In this document: positions 43,403-55,886 of the stretch, piece by piece
Position numbering within the stretch: the stretch's first letter is position 1
Layout of the letters: each line of letters begins with the position of its first letter
NCBI GenBank assembly: GCA_037042915.1
Contig: CM073194.1
Span: 124,001-188,000 of the forward strand
DNA length: 64,000 nucleotides
Direction of reading: 5' to 3'
DNA from: Auricularia sp. M13
Lineage: Eukaryota; Basidiomycota; Agaricomycetes; Auriculariales; Auriculariaceae
The notes under the pieces: generated by a model
Told to the model about the DNA's origin: nothing
The model's database searches: none
The model's input: only the letters and a program-made list of their open reading frames with translations
Position numbers and translations under genes: made by a program

Positions 43403-45046
43403 ATGGCCACCGTTGCCTTTTCCATCGGCTCATTCGGAGACATCACCTCCATCTTGCAGATCGCCTGGGCAGTTCGGGGAGCCCTGGCCGAGGCTGCTTC
43501 CGCTGCTGTCGAAATTCAGCACGTAGTCGATGATGTGGACGCTTTCACGCATGCTCTGCAACAGATCAAAGCGACACTTGAGAGTCGTGGCGATCAAATC
43601 AATTCGGACATCCGCAATGGAATCACCCACTCACTTAACATCTGCGACGGTGTGCTGCGACAGGTCGAATCTCGGCTTTCATCGTACAGACAAGGCCTGG
43701 TGCGCAAGCACGGCTCATCCTGGCGAAAATATTGGATTATGCTTGCTTGGAGCGTTCTCGGAGGGCGCAAGGCCGCAGATTCGCTCAAACAACATCTATC
43801 GGGGCAAATTCACGCTGTTCATACATACCTCGCGTTGTCGCAAAGGTACCTGTTCCTTACCTACCTGCTGCTTGAATCGTTCACAAATTTGGCTAGTAAC
43901 GATCAAGCGCAATTGTTAAACCTTGCGAAGGAGCAGGGAATCGTGCTCACTCGAGTCTATGAAGTCGTGGAGGACATATCGAAGCGCTTTGACTTCGGCA
44001 TACCATCCTTCAAATTCCAAGACCCATTTGACGGCCAATACTACCTCCCTATGGGTCGAACTTCGCTTCAGGTGACTAGGGGGAATTATCATGGTGACTT
44101 CACTTATAGTGCCTGCAGAAGCTCACGGAACTGTACGAGTTGTTCACGAGCGAGCGCACTTGCATCCTGGACGTCCCCGACAACCAGACGCATAGAACTA
44201 TGCTGTTCGTTTACAATCCTCCCTTCGAATCCTCTCACGATGTTTAAATGTTTTAGGATACCTATCGGATTTCGTTACCATCCCACGTTAGGCGACCCGA
44301 CCTACGCTGTTGTGGACTGCGTCATATTCCGCGATGCGCCATTTGGTCAACCCCAAGTGTTGCTGAGCGTTCCATGGCTCGTCGAAAGGCGATGCAATCT
44401 CATTAACGCCAATACATACACACCCTTTTACGAACGTACGGCAGTCGGCAAATGCGCGTCTCACGCCAGGTCGGCCGAACGGGCGCACATGCACTTTCGA
44501 GCCTGCGAGCAAATACTTCTGCGGCAGGACATCCATTTTGATCAATTCTGGGACAGTTACCGTGATAGACCACTCATCGAGCTCACCTGCTACTACCAAC
44601 GGTCTCGGGAGAAACCCATGAATCTCCTAAACAAGTTGGAAGAGCCGGATGCAAAATCGCAGGGGTTCATCAAGTACCTGTGCTCAATGATTTACCCCGA
44701 ACCCGGAACAGCTGCGAAGTAACCCGTCTTTCAACACGGTTCGATGGTTGCTAACGCAATCCTCCAGCCGCAGCGTGTGCTTCGCCATGTCTCCAATTGT
44801 TCGGCTGAGACAAACAACGGATTGCGAGCTCTTGCCGTATCATCTGCGGAAAAACGTCAATTCTTTGCTCTCAAAAGAATTCCTACATAAAGTTGACAAG
44901 GTACGCACCGAATAGTCGCAGTATTTGTCAATGCAAAAGTTAATAGCCAATAGCATTCGTCTCTTTTTGATGTGGAGAAGGGTAGCGAGCTTGTCTGGCT
45001 GTGTTGGGCGGAGGAACTTCGCAGGGCGATACTCAACATTTCTTAG
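43403..45046 (+). CDS. HeLo-like N-terminal domain protein, copy C
   Basis: The cleanest of three paralogs. Exons: 43403-43845, 43897-44071, 44119-44204, 44257-44718, 44768-44900 and 44981-45046, which sum to 455 codons with every junction in phase. Start MATVAFSIGSFGDITS. The N-terminal 190 residues are helical and resemble HeLo-like domains of fungal signalling and cell-death proteins. The middle has FGIPSFKFQDPFDGQYYLPMG, LTELYELFTSERTC and IPIGFRYHPTLG with VLLSVPWLVERR. The C-terminus (VCFAMSPIVRLR, FLHKVDK, LVWLCWAEELRRAILNIS) is reached only after an intron that contains the first apparent stop at 44720. No effector or repeat domain. Role unknown; self/non-self or signalling functions are known for HeLo relatives but unproven here. 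Confidence 0.82.
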
Positions 45047-46394
45047 TTGCGCCGCCGGCCATTGTTCCGGAGACCAATCCTGCTTATCCACATGTGTGCC
45101 CGCCAGCGCTAGTACTCGCCGTGCCTCGTCTAGGCATTGCGCGAGTGCCGTGACTGGTGTCGCCAGAGGCGCGGCGCGCTTTCCATCTGAAGGGCGTCGT
45201 ATCGAAATGAAGTGGTTCGCGATCAGCTGAAGAGCTGGAGCACATGGCCGGACGAGCGTCTCAAGGACTAAGCGCTGCAGTAGCCGAAGCCTCGGGCAAG
45301 AAGAGCGAGCCTTGAGAAAGCAATTATGCGAACGTGTTTCAGCGCATTTAAGCATGAGCAGCCTGCGCAGCCTCCTTTGGGGCGGGCACAAGCATAGCAG
45401 AAATTAAATTTGTCCGTACGCGTGCTAGGCCGCCGGCTTTTACTTGGCTAAGTTGTGCTTCGCCTGCCGCGGCGAACGTGGCGAGCCGGAAGAAGAAGCG
45501 GTTCATCGGACTTTAAATATGTTCCCGTCTTTGCCTCCTGCAGTTCCGTCCAAGCGTCCGATCCTACCGCGTATATAGCGCAGCCAGCGTTAGCAAGAAC
45601 ATGGAGCTCGGGTTTGAAATTCTTTGCGCGCCTCGAAAATGCCCTTTTTCCGTGCAGACCGATGCCGACGCTCTGGCCTCGCTGCCGCGGCTGATCCTGA
45701 CCTTGACCTATACCCGGCGCTCCGCTTACTTGCGCAGTAACGTATACAAACACAGCGGGGGGCTTGCACCATATTTTTTGCCTTCAGCCTTTGATTTGCT
45801 TTCGTGCGGCTTGCGTTATCTAGCTTCTCGTATTTCCTGCTAGTGTCAGCCTTGGGTGCTACAGTCGACAGGTTGCCTCGGAAGTGTTTCAGTTCCACAT
45901 GGAAATCATTGATTTCCAAGCCTTAAGCGCCATCTGCATCTCGATCTCGGCATTCCTCTTCTGGACCTGCTTTGTTCTCTCTGAATTCTCCGCAATACTT
46001 GGCCCGTCGTCCTATGCCATCCCTCCCTGCAACCACTGCGCTTCCGCAGCAATTAACTCATATGGATAGGCTGCCCTTGTCGTCTCGCTCATTCGAAGGC
46101 GACGACTGACTCTCACCTACTGTATGATAGCATGGCTCGGATTCACCTCGCAGCACGCACCTCGGCGCAAAGCTCGTGCGAGGATCTGGATTGTAAATCT
46201 GGCGTGCGCCACGTGGCTTCACAGCAATTGCGACACCCAGGACTCATTCGGCCGCTAAACCGATTGCCCAAGTATCTAGCGCGCGCAACGCGTCTTGGAT
46301 AACAAAGCAGCGCGCTTCCCGTCGCGAATAAAACGCGAGGTACGCTCACCACTGGCAGCACATCCCAGCACCAACGCACCAACTCACCACAGCA
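45047..46394. other. Intergenic
   Basis: No gene supported. Open frames on both strands overlap and lack motifs. The right end carries the promoter of DJ-1/PfpI copy 3. Confidence 0.45.
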
Positions 46395-47298
46395 ATGTTG
46401 CTCCCCAAGATCCTCAAGGTCGCCCTCTGCCTCTTCACGGACGCGCAGCTGCTCGACTACGCCGGGCCGGCCGACCTGCTCGGCTTCCTCAACGCGTCGT
46501 CGGTTGTCCGGCCTGTGCCGCCGCACCTCTTCCAGTTCACGCATATTGGGCCGGAGGAGTTCGTCTCGCCCACTGCGGGCCCGCGCGCGAAGATGGACAC
46601 GACGTACGCGAAGCTGCTCGATGGTGTAGGCCACAAGGAGCAGTTCGACGTGATACTTGTTCCTGGAGGTGCGTCCAGCTCTCGCGTTTATGCTGCAGTG
46701 CTGAGACGGTCTTGACATCCATGGCAGGATGGGGAACGTCGCCGTCGCGCACGCCGCCCGACCTCATACGTTTCCTGAAGACCCAGGCGCCCGGCGCGAA
46801 GTATGTCATGTCCATCTGCACGGGCGCATGGATCCTCGCGCGCGCGGGTCTGTTAGACGGGCGCAAGGCGACGACCAACAAGTCGCTCTTCGACGTCGTT
46901 ACGGTGCGCTCTCGCATCTCCTGCCTTCGCTAGATGTGCTGAACGACGCGCCGTGCTCTGCAGTCCCGCTCAAACAGCAGCACGATTGAATGGGTGCACA
47001 AGGCGCGCTGGGTCGTCGACGGCAACGTGTGGACCTCGTCGGGCGTATCGGCCGGTGAGTGCGCTGCGACTGACGCATATGGTCGCGTTGCACCTCTGCT
47101 GATGATGCGCGAATAGGACTCGACATGGCATACGCGTGGCTGACCGAGCTGAACGGCGCCGACGTCGCGCAGCAGATGGCCGGCATACAGGAGCACACGC
47201 CGCTCGCGCAGGACGACGACGTCTGGGCCGATTACTGGACGCATGAGAAGCAGAAAGCGTTGGCGGAGCAGCCTGAGGTCGCTCCGCTGCTACTCTAA
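46395..47298 (+). CDS. DJ-1/PfpI family protein, copy 3
   Basis: Closest sister of copy 1. Exons 46395-46668, 46728-46903, 46964-47054 and 47118-47298, all in phase. Motifs: VALCLFTDAQLLDYAGPADL, VPGG, nucleophile Cys in VMSICTGAWILARAGLLDG, KATTNKSLFDVVT, STIEWVHKARWVVDGNVW, TSSGV and a helical C-terminus DVWADYWTHEKQK. Length about 240 residues, normal for the family. Intact. Substrate unknown; relatives include isonitrile hydratase. Confidence 0.9.
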
Positions 47299-49821
47299 TT
47301 TATGTCCTGAAAACGAGGAATCGTCACTGAGGATGCAGTGGCGTATGTATGAGACTCGGAGTCTGGTCGCTGGCATCGTTGTGATGCGGCTCCGCAATAA
47401 ACACGCACATTAGCTTCTCAGCATCTAAACCAGGAATGCACTGGCAGGTGTCAACCTCGAGAACGGCAGCCTCGAACTACCTGAGACAATGGAGCACGCT
47501 GCCGGCGTTGGATACGAAATGCGTGTTGTAATCATGTACGTTCTGCATATACACAATGCAACGAGTGGCACCCCGCGGCGCAGTTATAAAAAGCCGCCGC
47601 GGTGCCACTAGACTGCCAAGCCCAGCCATGAAGTCTCTAACCTTTTCTACGCTCACGCTCTCATCATCTGCTGCTCGCCAAATGGAAGACATGTCGGAGA
47701 GCTCGAGGCACTGACTCAAAATGAAGACCGCCCCACTGACAGTTTCGAGGGGAAAGAAGTAGAGCCCCGCAAGGTAGTCCGAGTTATGACCATGATCAGA
47801 TTCAGGCGTGCATGAGAATCATGCTGATTCATCCGCAGTCCAGGCGTACGACCGTCATATTCCACTACGAGACTGTGCTTTCTCCAGAAACACTAGCGCC
47901 CTAGTCTCACGGACTTCCGCAATCGCCCTCACGCCCGCCGACGAGCGTCATCCCCAGGTCGCCTGCCCGAGTCCGACTGTTCTATTTGGAACTCTGCGAA
48001 TAGTAAGGGGACATTGAAGGCGGCCAATGTAGTATTTTATACTGCAATGCGGACGATTGAGGCATCCGGCGGACGCCCTGCCACCGGCGCAGTCATTCCG
48101 GCGCGGGTTTCGTGATAGGCAGAATCCGCAAAACAGCGACGCGGCATTCTACAAGCATATCATGCGAGGCCGTGGATATGCACTGGCGCGACGAGCGCAA
48201 AGCTGGCTGAGGAGCGCGTCGACATTGTGACTCTACAGGTGCACCTGCATAATGAAACGCGCCCGACGGTTTGGAGTTGGTTCAGATGGCTAAAAAGCTG
48301 CGCGTTCGAAGGGGAAGGGCGCTGTCGGCGGGCTCAGGGTCAAAGCAATGCAAAGTGATGTCGGTATGTGCAAGGCCCGACGAGATGCTCTCCCAGCAGA
48401 AGGCCTAGAAGTGGAGTACTGGACGCTCGACTCAGGGCGAAAATTTTCAAGGCAGCGCAGGAATGAGTAGACCCAGAGAGCGCGAGCTTGTGTCGTAGAG
48501 CACATCTCGTATTCTAGAGAGGTAAAAACTCCTTAGACGCATATGAAGTAGAGCCCGCGAGTTCAAAGAAGCCCCGGAGAGTAAAGTAAGCTGTTGCGCG
48601 CGCACGCCTGCTAGGCAGGCGCTCGGCCCTACAAGAGTGCCAATCGAGACTTCCAACGCTGCCGTGCGACCAGACAATAGGTGATAGGAGCTCTCGGACG
48701 CGTTGTTAGAGGCGCTTGATGCGGAGATGAGAGCACGAGACAGAGAGCTGTAACCGATTCGATCTCCGCGCTTGTCTCTCTTCCACCTCCTCGTCTGCGC
48801 ACTTGCCCCTCGGCCGGCGACAAACCCCCGGCTGCTCTAAATTGGGTTCTTGTGCATCTAGCGTATAACGTGGTCCGTTTGCGCTGTTTCTAGGACCCGC
48901 GGGACGTCGGCAACGATGCTGGCAACGACGACGCCGCCCCGCCGTTGCGCGATTTTTGCTGTGGCCAGCTTGTCAGCTTTTGCGCGCTGGGTCTTGTGCA
49001 TCCATCCCCGGGCTCGGACATCCTACGCCACGGCTGCTCTTTACTGCACGGCTGCTTGAGTGACGACGATTGCAGCGCACGCTCTGACCGGTGCAATGCG
49101 CGACTTTTGCTGTGACAAGGACGGGCGCTTGTGCTTCAGAGTCCGCTGGTCCGATCCGCGGATGAGATCAAAGTCGGCTTCTGCTCGCTTGGTCATGACT
49201 GCGGTGCTGGGCCGCTAGCGGCCCGCCGTCGCTGGTTGTCCAGCGCGCAAAGAGATCTGGACGTTGTTTCCAAGGATAAAAATCTTGCATCAGCCGACCG
49301 GCGCCGTGCTTGCGCGTCTCGTTCGTCCATCGGCTAGGCTAGAATTCGTAAACCTGCCCACTCGTGACTTGCATACTCGTGACTTGCATTCCTGTCGCTC
49401 CTTGGTCGCCTTTCTGAAACTGTGACGCACGCAGACTGCGTCTTTCTGGCAAGTAATGAGGCATGAACGACAAACTGCGGTCTCATCACGTTCCCTGGTG
49501 TCTTCGCGTTCAGCAGCATGTTCATGTTAGGGGTGGTTACACGTCAGCTCGCTGGCACATCAACGCTGGGCGCCGATGATTGGATCCTCCATTAGCAGCG
49601 GCCAGCGCTATTGGTCTGATGCGGGTCCAAGCTTCGATTAGAACGCTCTCCACACCCTGTCAAGCATGCCAAGCGAGCCGCTGGCGTATCCCATGCCGTA
49701 TCCTGTCAAACGCGCCGTTCTACGCGTGTACCGTCTGCCGTCTACTCCCCTTCCTGCATAAATTCGGCTCAGACCTGCTGTACCTCGAATACTGCATCCA
49801 CACCCACATCCCCACAACGCG
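47299..49821. other. Intergenic
   Basis: No gene could be supported in 2.5 kb. A TATA-like box (TATAAAAA, about 47585) sits in a hairpin ahead of a short frame beginning MKSLTFSTLTLSS at about 47628; the same arrangement recurs near 52610-52652. Confidence 0.45.
47564..47609. repeat. Hairpin enclosing a TATA box
   Basis: Arms AGTGGCACCCCGCGGCG (47564-47580) and CGCCGCGGTGCCACT (47595-47609) are complementary apart from two extra bases in the left arm. The loop is CAGTTATAAAAAGC. Confidence 0.7.
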
Positions 49822-50847
49822 ATGTCGACGCCTCAATTCGAGACCCTCGCCGTAGCCATGTGCCTCTACCCCGGCGCGCAGCTGCTTGACTTCTCCGGGC
49901 CGCTGGACCTGATGGGCTTCGTCGCCCCGCAGACGGCGCCGTTCATCTCGCCGCTGCCGCGCTACGCGCTGACCTTCGCGTACCTCGGCACCGAGCGCAG
50001 CGTCCGGACGTCCGTCGGGATGCGCGTGGAGGCGGACGCTACGTACGCCGAGGAGCTCGCGAAAGAGGGCGGCGATGCGAGGCAGTATGATGTGCTGTTT
50101 GTTCCTGGTGGTACGTTCTGCCAGTCTAGTTATTCTCAGCGCGTCTTCCGCGCCATCAGTAGTGTCCTGTTATTGACGACTCGCGCTGTTTGCAGGAATC
50201 GGCTCCTCGCCTGGCCTCACGCCCCCAGAGCTCATCGCGTTCCTCCAGAAGCAGGCGCCCGGGGCGAAGTACATCCTGAGCGTGTGCTCCGGCTCGTGGA
50301 TTCTGCAGCAGGCCGGCCTGCTCAACGGCCGGAAGGCGACGACCAATAAGGCTATGTTCAACCTCATCACGGTGCGTTGAGCGTCCGAGTGGCCACACAA
50401 ACTCCTCGCCCGCCTCTCACTGTTATTCGTTTATTTCACTGGCTGATGATGAATTGTTGTGCTATCGCTCTGGCAGGGCGCATCGGCGCAGGAGGTGCAG
50501 TGGGTGCGCAAGGCGCGCTGGGTCGTCGACGGCAACATCTGGACGGCGTCGGGTGTCACGGCCGGTAAGTACGACTCCCCACCATCTTATCTCTCGCCCC
50601 CGCATACCTCACCGCCCCGCATATCCACCCGTCGCCTCGCGCAATTGCTGACGCAATTCCGCAGGCCTCGACATGGCCGTCGCCTGGCTTGCGCACCTCA
50701 TCGGGCCCGCGGGCGCGGCGAGCGTCGCAGTGAACGCCGAGCACGCCGCGCGCGCGGCCGACCGCGACGAGTTTGCGGACTTCTGGACGGACGAGAAGCA
50801 GGCGGCGCTCGTTGCGGCGTTTGGTGAGGGCATTAAGCGTTTGTGAT
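49822..50847 (+). CDS. DJ-1/PfpI family protein, copy 4
   Basis: Exons 49822-50110, 50196-50371, 50477-50564 and 50665-50847. Start MSTPQFETLAVAMCLYPGAQ. Motifs: LLDFSGPLDLMGFV, VPGG, nucleophile Cys in [68 protein letters not shown] and FADFWTDEKQAALVAAFG. Tandem with copy 5 (51234) on the same strand and very similar to it, so the pair is a recent duplication. Both differ from copies 1 and 3 in the C-terminal third. Intact. Confidence 0.9.
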
Positions 50848-51233
50848 TCGATATTGGCAAGTTTTGACGGTCCAGGGTTGTTGCTGTTTGAAATGTACGA
50901 ATCACCGTCGCGAAACGTATAGAAGACCATCCTTCGTTACCAATCTGCGCGCTTCTACTTACATCGTTCCGAGGACAACGGACAAAGGTAAAGTAGATGT
51001 AATCGCGGGAACTGCGGTCTGATCATGTTTGCACTTCTCTCATAGTACTTACAGTATTCACAGAGAGCGATCACCGCTGGCGATAATCATTCCGCAGCGC
51101 AAATCCACCCGATTTGACAGACGTACTTAAATGCAAACTGCTGTCAGTCCGCGCGCCCTTCCTCGACTGCTACAGCCATCCCCACATCTTTGCAGCGCCC
51201 ATTGCCCACTCGCCAGCCAATTTTTACCTCAAG
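50848..51233 (+). other. Spacer between tandem DJ-1/PfpI copies
   Basis: About 390 bp with no gene; holds the copy 4 terminator and the copy 5 promoter and leader. Confidence 0.5.
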
Positions 51234-52285
51234 ATGTCGACCCCTCAGTTCGAAACCCTCACCGTCGCCATGTGCCTCTGCCCCGGGGCGCAGCTGCTCG
51301 ACTTCTCCGGCCCGCTGGACCTCATGGGCTTTGTCGCCCCGCAGACAGCATTCATATACCCGCTGCCGCGCTACGCGCTGACGTTCGTGTACCTCGGCAC
51401 CGAGCGCAGCGTCCGGACGTCCGTCGGGATGCGCGTGGAAACGGACGCCACGTTTGCCGAGGAGCTCGCGAAGGATGAAGGGAGTGCGGTGCAGTATGAT
51501 GTGCTGTTCGTTCCTGGCGGTACGTCTCCGCGCGTGCCCAGCTTGCAGTTATCCATCGTAGACAGCTTCGCTGACATTTGTTTGCCACCTCGCGCACTGG
51601 CGCTGCGGGTCGTAGGCATAGGCTCCTCGCCTGGCCTCACGCCCCCGGAGCTCATCGCGTTCCTGCAGAAGCAAGCGCCCAAGGCGAAGTACATCCTGAG
51701 CGTGTGCTCCGGCTCGTGGATCTTGCAGCAGGCAGGCCTGCTCAACGGCCGGAAAGCGACGACGAATAAGTCTCTGTTCAACCTGATCACCGTGCGTTCG
51801 GCTTCCGAATCACCACACAAATTCCTCGCCCGCCTTTCAGCGTATGCCGCCATTTGCGTCGGCTGATGCTTCATAGGGTGCATCTGCGAAGGAGGTACAG
51901 TGGGTGCGCAAGGCGCGCTGGGTCGTCGATGGTAATATCTGGACTGCGTCGGGTGTCACAGCCGGTCAGTGTTCTCCCTGCCAACCGCCCCTCTCCCTCT
52001 CGCGCGCTTGCTCCCCTTGTGAATTACCCATCACACCGGCCTCTCACTCAGTCCGACCCTAGTCCTGAGCAACCTGCTAACGCCCCCTCCCCGCCCCCGA
52101 CAGGCCTCGACATGACCGTCGCGTGGCTCGCGCACCTCATCGGGCCCGAGGGCGCGGCGAGCGTCGCGGTCAACGCGGAGCACGCCGCGCGCGACGCCGA
52201 GCGCGACGAGTTTGCGGACTTCTGGACGGACGAGAAGCAAGCTGCGCTTATTGCGGCGTTTGGCCAGGGCATCAAGAATCTGTGA
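51234..52285 (+). CDS. DJ-1/PfpI family protein, copy 5
   Basis: Exons 51234-51519, 51616-51791, 51877-51964 and 52104-52285, with the same intron positions as copy 4. Start MSTPQFETLTVAMCLCPGAQ. Nucleophile Cys in [50 protein letters not shown]-terminus FADFWTDEKQAALIAAFGQG. An open frame extends upstream of 51234, but the conserved Met and paralog comparison place the start there. Intact. Confidence 0.9.
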
Positions 52286-55200
52286 GTGTACGGTTCCGGG
52301 TTTTGTGTTGTCCATGATCATTAGTGCTGGGCGGTCTGTACAGAGTAACGTCTCTCGCAACGCATATCGTCTCGACAACAATGAACAATGATGAGTAAGG
52401 ATTGAAACTCGCGCGCAGGTGCCACGGCTAAGTTTTGCTTGTGACATGGCAACATAGCTAGCTGTGGGGAAATAGAGTTCCCAGTGTGAAGCCACATGTT
52501 TCCACAGACAATGGTGCGGGTGGGCAGTCAAGGTGAAACGCACGCCCAGCGCGTGTTATACTCAATGCACGACTACAATGGAACGAACGCCACCCGTTCT
52601 CCACGGTATAAAGAGCTGTCGCGGAGCAGCCATTGATCGTATCCAGCTGCATATGAAGTCTTGCAACATCGTCGCCAGTTTTCTTCGCTTTATGTGCGCT
52701 CTCATCATCTGCTTCATGCCTGGCCGGCTGACGCCACGCACCAACCTACTGCCTTTTGCCTGTCCCCTGCCCGCGGTCGTATACACATAGTGCAGTTCGT
52801 AGTGTACATCGCGTGTGCTGTGTGTGGTAGTACACGTCTGCACCTTCGGGGGCCAGGCGCACAGGAGCGCGCGCCAGTGAGCACCGACTCGGAGTCTCGG
52901 ACCAAACGAGGCTTTCCATGGGTGCGTAATTGGACCCATGGCCCAAGCATTTTATTCACGAAAGGTTCAGACGACGCCGACAAGCTTTTACTGTCATTTG
53001 GTGTACCTCAGCAGGTCGGCAAGATGGTCAATGTCTCGGCCTCGACTGCTGGATGCGCCGCACAACCCGGATATCGAGTCTACAAGCATCGAGAAGCATT
53101 GAGGGCTCAGCCGTGAGTATGGGCTGGAGCTACTACAAAACAGCCGAGGCCGAACGACAGCTCTGGCGCTCCCGACGGCGTAAGGTCCGAATTGCGTGAC
53201 TCTATTTTCACCTCACACAACATCTCCGCCAATGAGGATGCGTGGCGCACAGGAACAGATACTGTATCAGTGTTTTCACCGTGGGAATAGATGGCTCGAT
53301 CTCAGGACGACCGAGTTAACGCCATTCTCCGGAGCAGGGAGAAAAGTGTGAGTCCGAAGCGCAGTGCAGCAGCGCGCATCATGCAATAGAAAAACCAGTA
53401 CAGTACCAGCTGATTAGAAGGCGCATCTCGTGCGAACGTCCGCGGGCTTGTATCGCAACAATGCTGGAGCCCGGCGGCATCGCGGTTGAGCGGAACTTTA
53501 CGGTCACGCTTTGGTGACCGTTTCTTATCTGTGGACCCTCGGTTCGGCGTTTGCCAATTCTGGCTCAGAATTTCGTTTGCCTCCGCAAAATCGCTGCCGC
53601 CGCGGCGTCTTATAAACCTCCTATCTGCCGCGCTGGGATGCTCGGGAACCGGATGGACCATGAATCCCGTTGCCTCAATTGCGCCCTCCCTTGACGCTGG
53701 GAGCGCAATAAAATGCCCAAAATACCTCCGGTTGCATCCGACCAGCATCCGACGCCCTGTTCCGCGGCCGCAAATCTGGCCCCGGGCGCGCACTGTGAAC
53801 GGTCTGAACGGGTTACTTTGCGTCGCGTTTCTGGCACGGCCTGCATTTCAGAAGTGGAATTGTAGTCTGATTTATGCATAGTTTATTGCAAGATATTTGG
53901 GACGGAAGTCCATTGAGTACCGCATTGTACATTTACATTATGAACAGGTAACGGAGGACTTGTATTGCACGCGGGTGCGACACGTCTAGAGCCGCAATCT
54001 GCGCGAGCCAGGGCCCGAGCTCCAGAGCGCGAGGCGGTTCGTGGTGTCGCTGGCGTCGGCGACGTGTACGCGGCGGTCGATAGCTGGCCAGCCAGCTGGT
54101 GCGAGCGCGGCGTCGCGTGGGCCGCGCGGGCCCACAGATGCGAGATACCAAGGACGGCCTGCTGTGCGCGCGAGCGCGTGCGCGAGGCGGCGGGCTTCAG
54201 AGCGCGATCCGGTGAGAGTTGGCGGTGGTGGCGGCGTCGCCGTCATGCGGCGGTCGATAGCTGCCCAGCCAGCTGGTGCGAGCGCGGGGACGCTCCTCGA
54301 CCTCTCCGTGCGCCAGATCGAGCCTGCGCGTCATCTGCTCGCGCCATCGAGCACCACTCGTCACCCGACGACCTCGCCCTTCCACGCCTGCCAACATCGC
54401 TGCGCGCAGTGAGCAACACATCCCGGCAACAACAACGGAGGTACGTACCATCGTAATGCCGGCGTCGCCTGCTGGCGCTGACTGCCTGCCCGCCGCGTGT
54501 AATAGACTGCGCCGGCCAACGCGCGTCCGAACGACGTGGCCGCGTCTGCGCGCGGCGTCTGCGAATGCGTCCGCGGCCTGCGCGCGTTCTGGCGGTGCGT
54601 CTGGAGCGGATAGACAATATATCAGTCCAGTTGCTAACGGCTACGCAGAAAATGGTGCGACGTACCACTGCAATCCAACGCGCACGGTCGCTGCGCCGCG
54701 TCCTGCGCGCTCTAGCTGGCCATCGGCCAACTGCTGCGAGCGCAGCGTCCCAGCGGCAGCGCACGAGTCACGGTCGGGTCATAGGTCAGCCGGTGCGCGT
54801 GCAGAGTCCCAGCGGCCATGCATGCACGGGGATATGAGGCTCGGCAGCATCTACGCGGGGTCGGCTTGCGTAAAAGAGGTGCGAGCGCTGAGAGCTGAGG
54901 CCGGGATGGCTGATTGGCTGTGCAGTAGGCCGCGGTGGAGACGGCTGCTGCGGCTGGCGGTCGCGCAGTCCGCATTGTGAAGTGGGTGCCTGCTAACTAG
55001 TGACGATGTCAGCGTCCCCGACCGAGCTCGAACCCGTGTGGACGTACTAGGCTTCAATGCCGTCGAAGGCAGCCTTAAGCAGGTTCAGGCCATGTCCGCG
55101 CCGCCGTCGAAGCCGTGGATGGCGCTGCAGATATTCCTGGGCAACCCGCAGCAGTTAAGCGCTGCGTGCGCGGAGGACGTGGACCTGTGGCTCACGAGCG

Positions 55201-55886
55201 TCAAGGCCGCCACGGCCGAGTTGGGGCACGAGATGGGTATCGGCTGGCGCGGCACAACAGTAGCGTGTGTCGTGAACGGATCAGTGTGCTGGAGCGCGAC
55301 TCGAGTTCGGTCGTAGGTCTGCGTGTGTCTGAATGGTCAACGGGCGCTGAATGGCGACTGCGGCGTGGTGATGGGGACGGGTCGGGTAGATGTAGCGTTG
55401 GATGGTCCTGGCGGACTGTGGTCAAGTGTGTCGTCGGAGTCTGCCTGTCAGAGTCACACTTCCGTCTGGCCGCACAGTTCGGATGTCGACGAATGTAGTC
55501 TGTAGCAGGCGCGCAGCCTGCCAGAGTAGTTCAAGGTATATACGAGCGATGTTGGAGAGGTTAAATTACGAGTCTTTTTGCAATGTGCGATACGATATAT
55601 TACAAGGTCGGTCTACTTACATAGCCAGGTCTTTTAATGAGTCTCTGTGTGCCGTCCCGGTTGACGGTGCTGCTGCTGTGGACACCTGGACATTGTCAGA
55701 GTATTCGAAATATGCCAGTTGAGCGTTGCGCGAGGTTGTCTTTGACCTCGCGCCGCGGTACCAATCAGGAGTTGTTGGTGTTTGTGTGTGTATCGCACAC
55801 GACCAGCGAGCACGCGAGACTCCCGACGGTCAGGTCGCGCAGCAGCTCGTCCACGCCGCCTTCAAACACGCTGCACGTCACCACTA
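52286..55886. other. Intergenic, gene-poor
   Basis: No gene firmly supported. A 45-codon frame at 52652 (MKSCNIVASFLRFMCALIIC) looks like a signal peptide behind a TATAAA box but is too short to call. A frame at 55091 (MSAPPSKPWMALQIFLGN) may be an upstream exon of the membrane-protein gene. 53.9-54.9 kb is GC-rich with partial repeats. Confidence 0.45.
54071..54289. repeat. 41-bp motif duplicated 177 bp apart
   Basis: CGGCGGTCGATAGCTGGCCA (continuing to about 54111) recurs at 54248-54289 with two or three changes. A weaker third relative is near 54711. Confidence 0.65.

Noticed and set aside
44840-45391. 183-codon minus-strand frame
   Set aside because: It overlaps the last two exons of the HeLo-like copy C, which are conserved in three paralogs.
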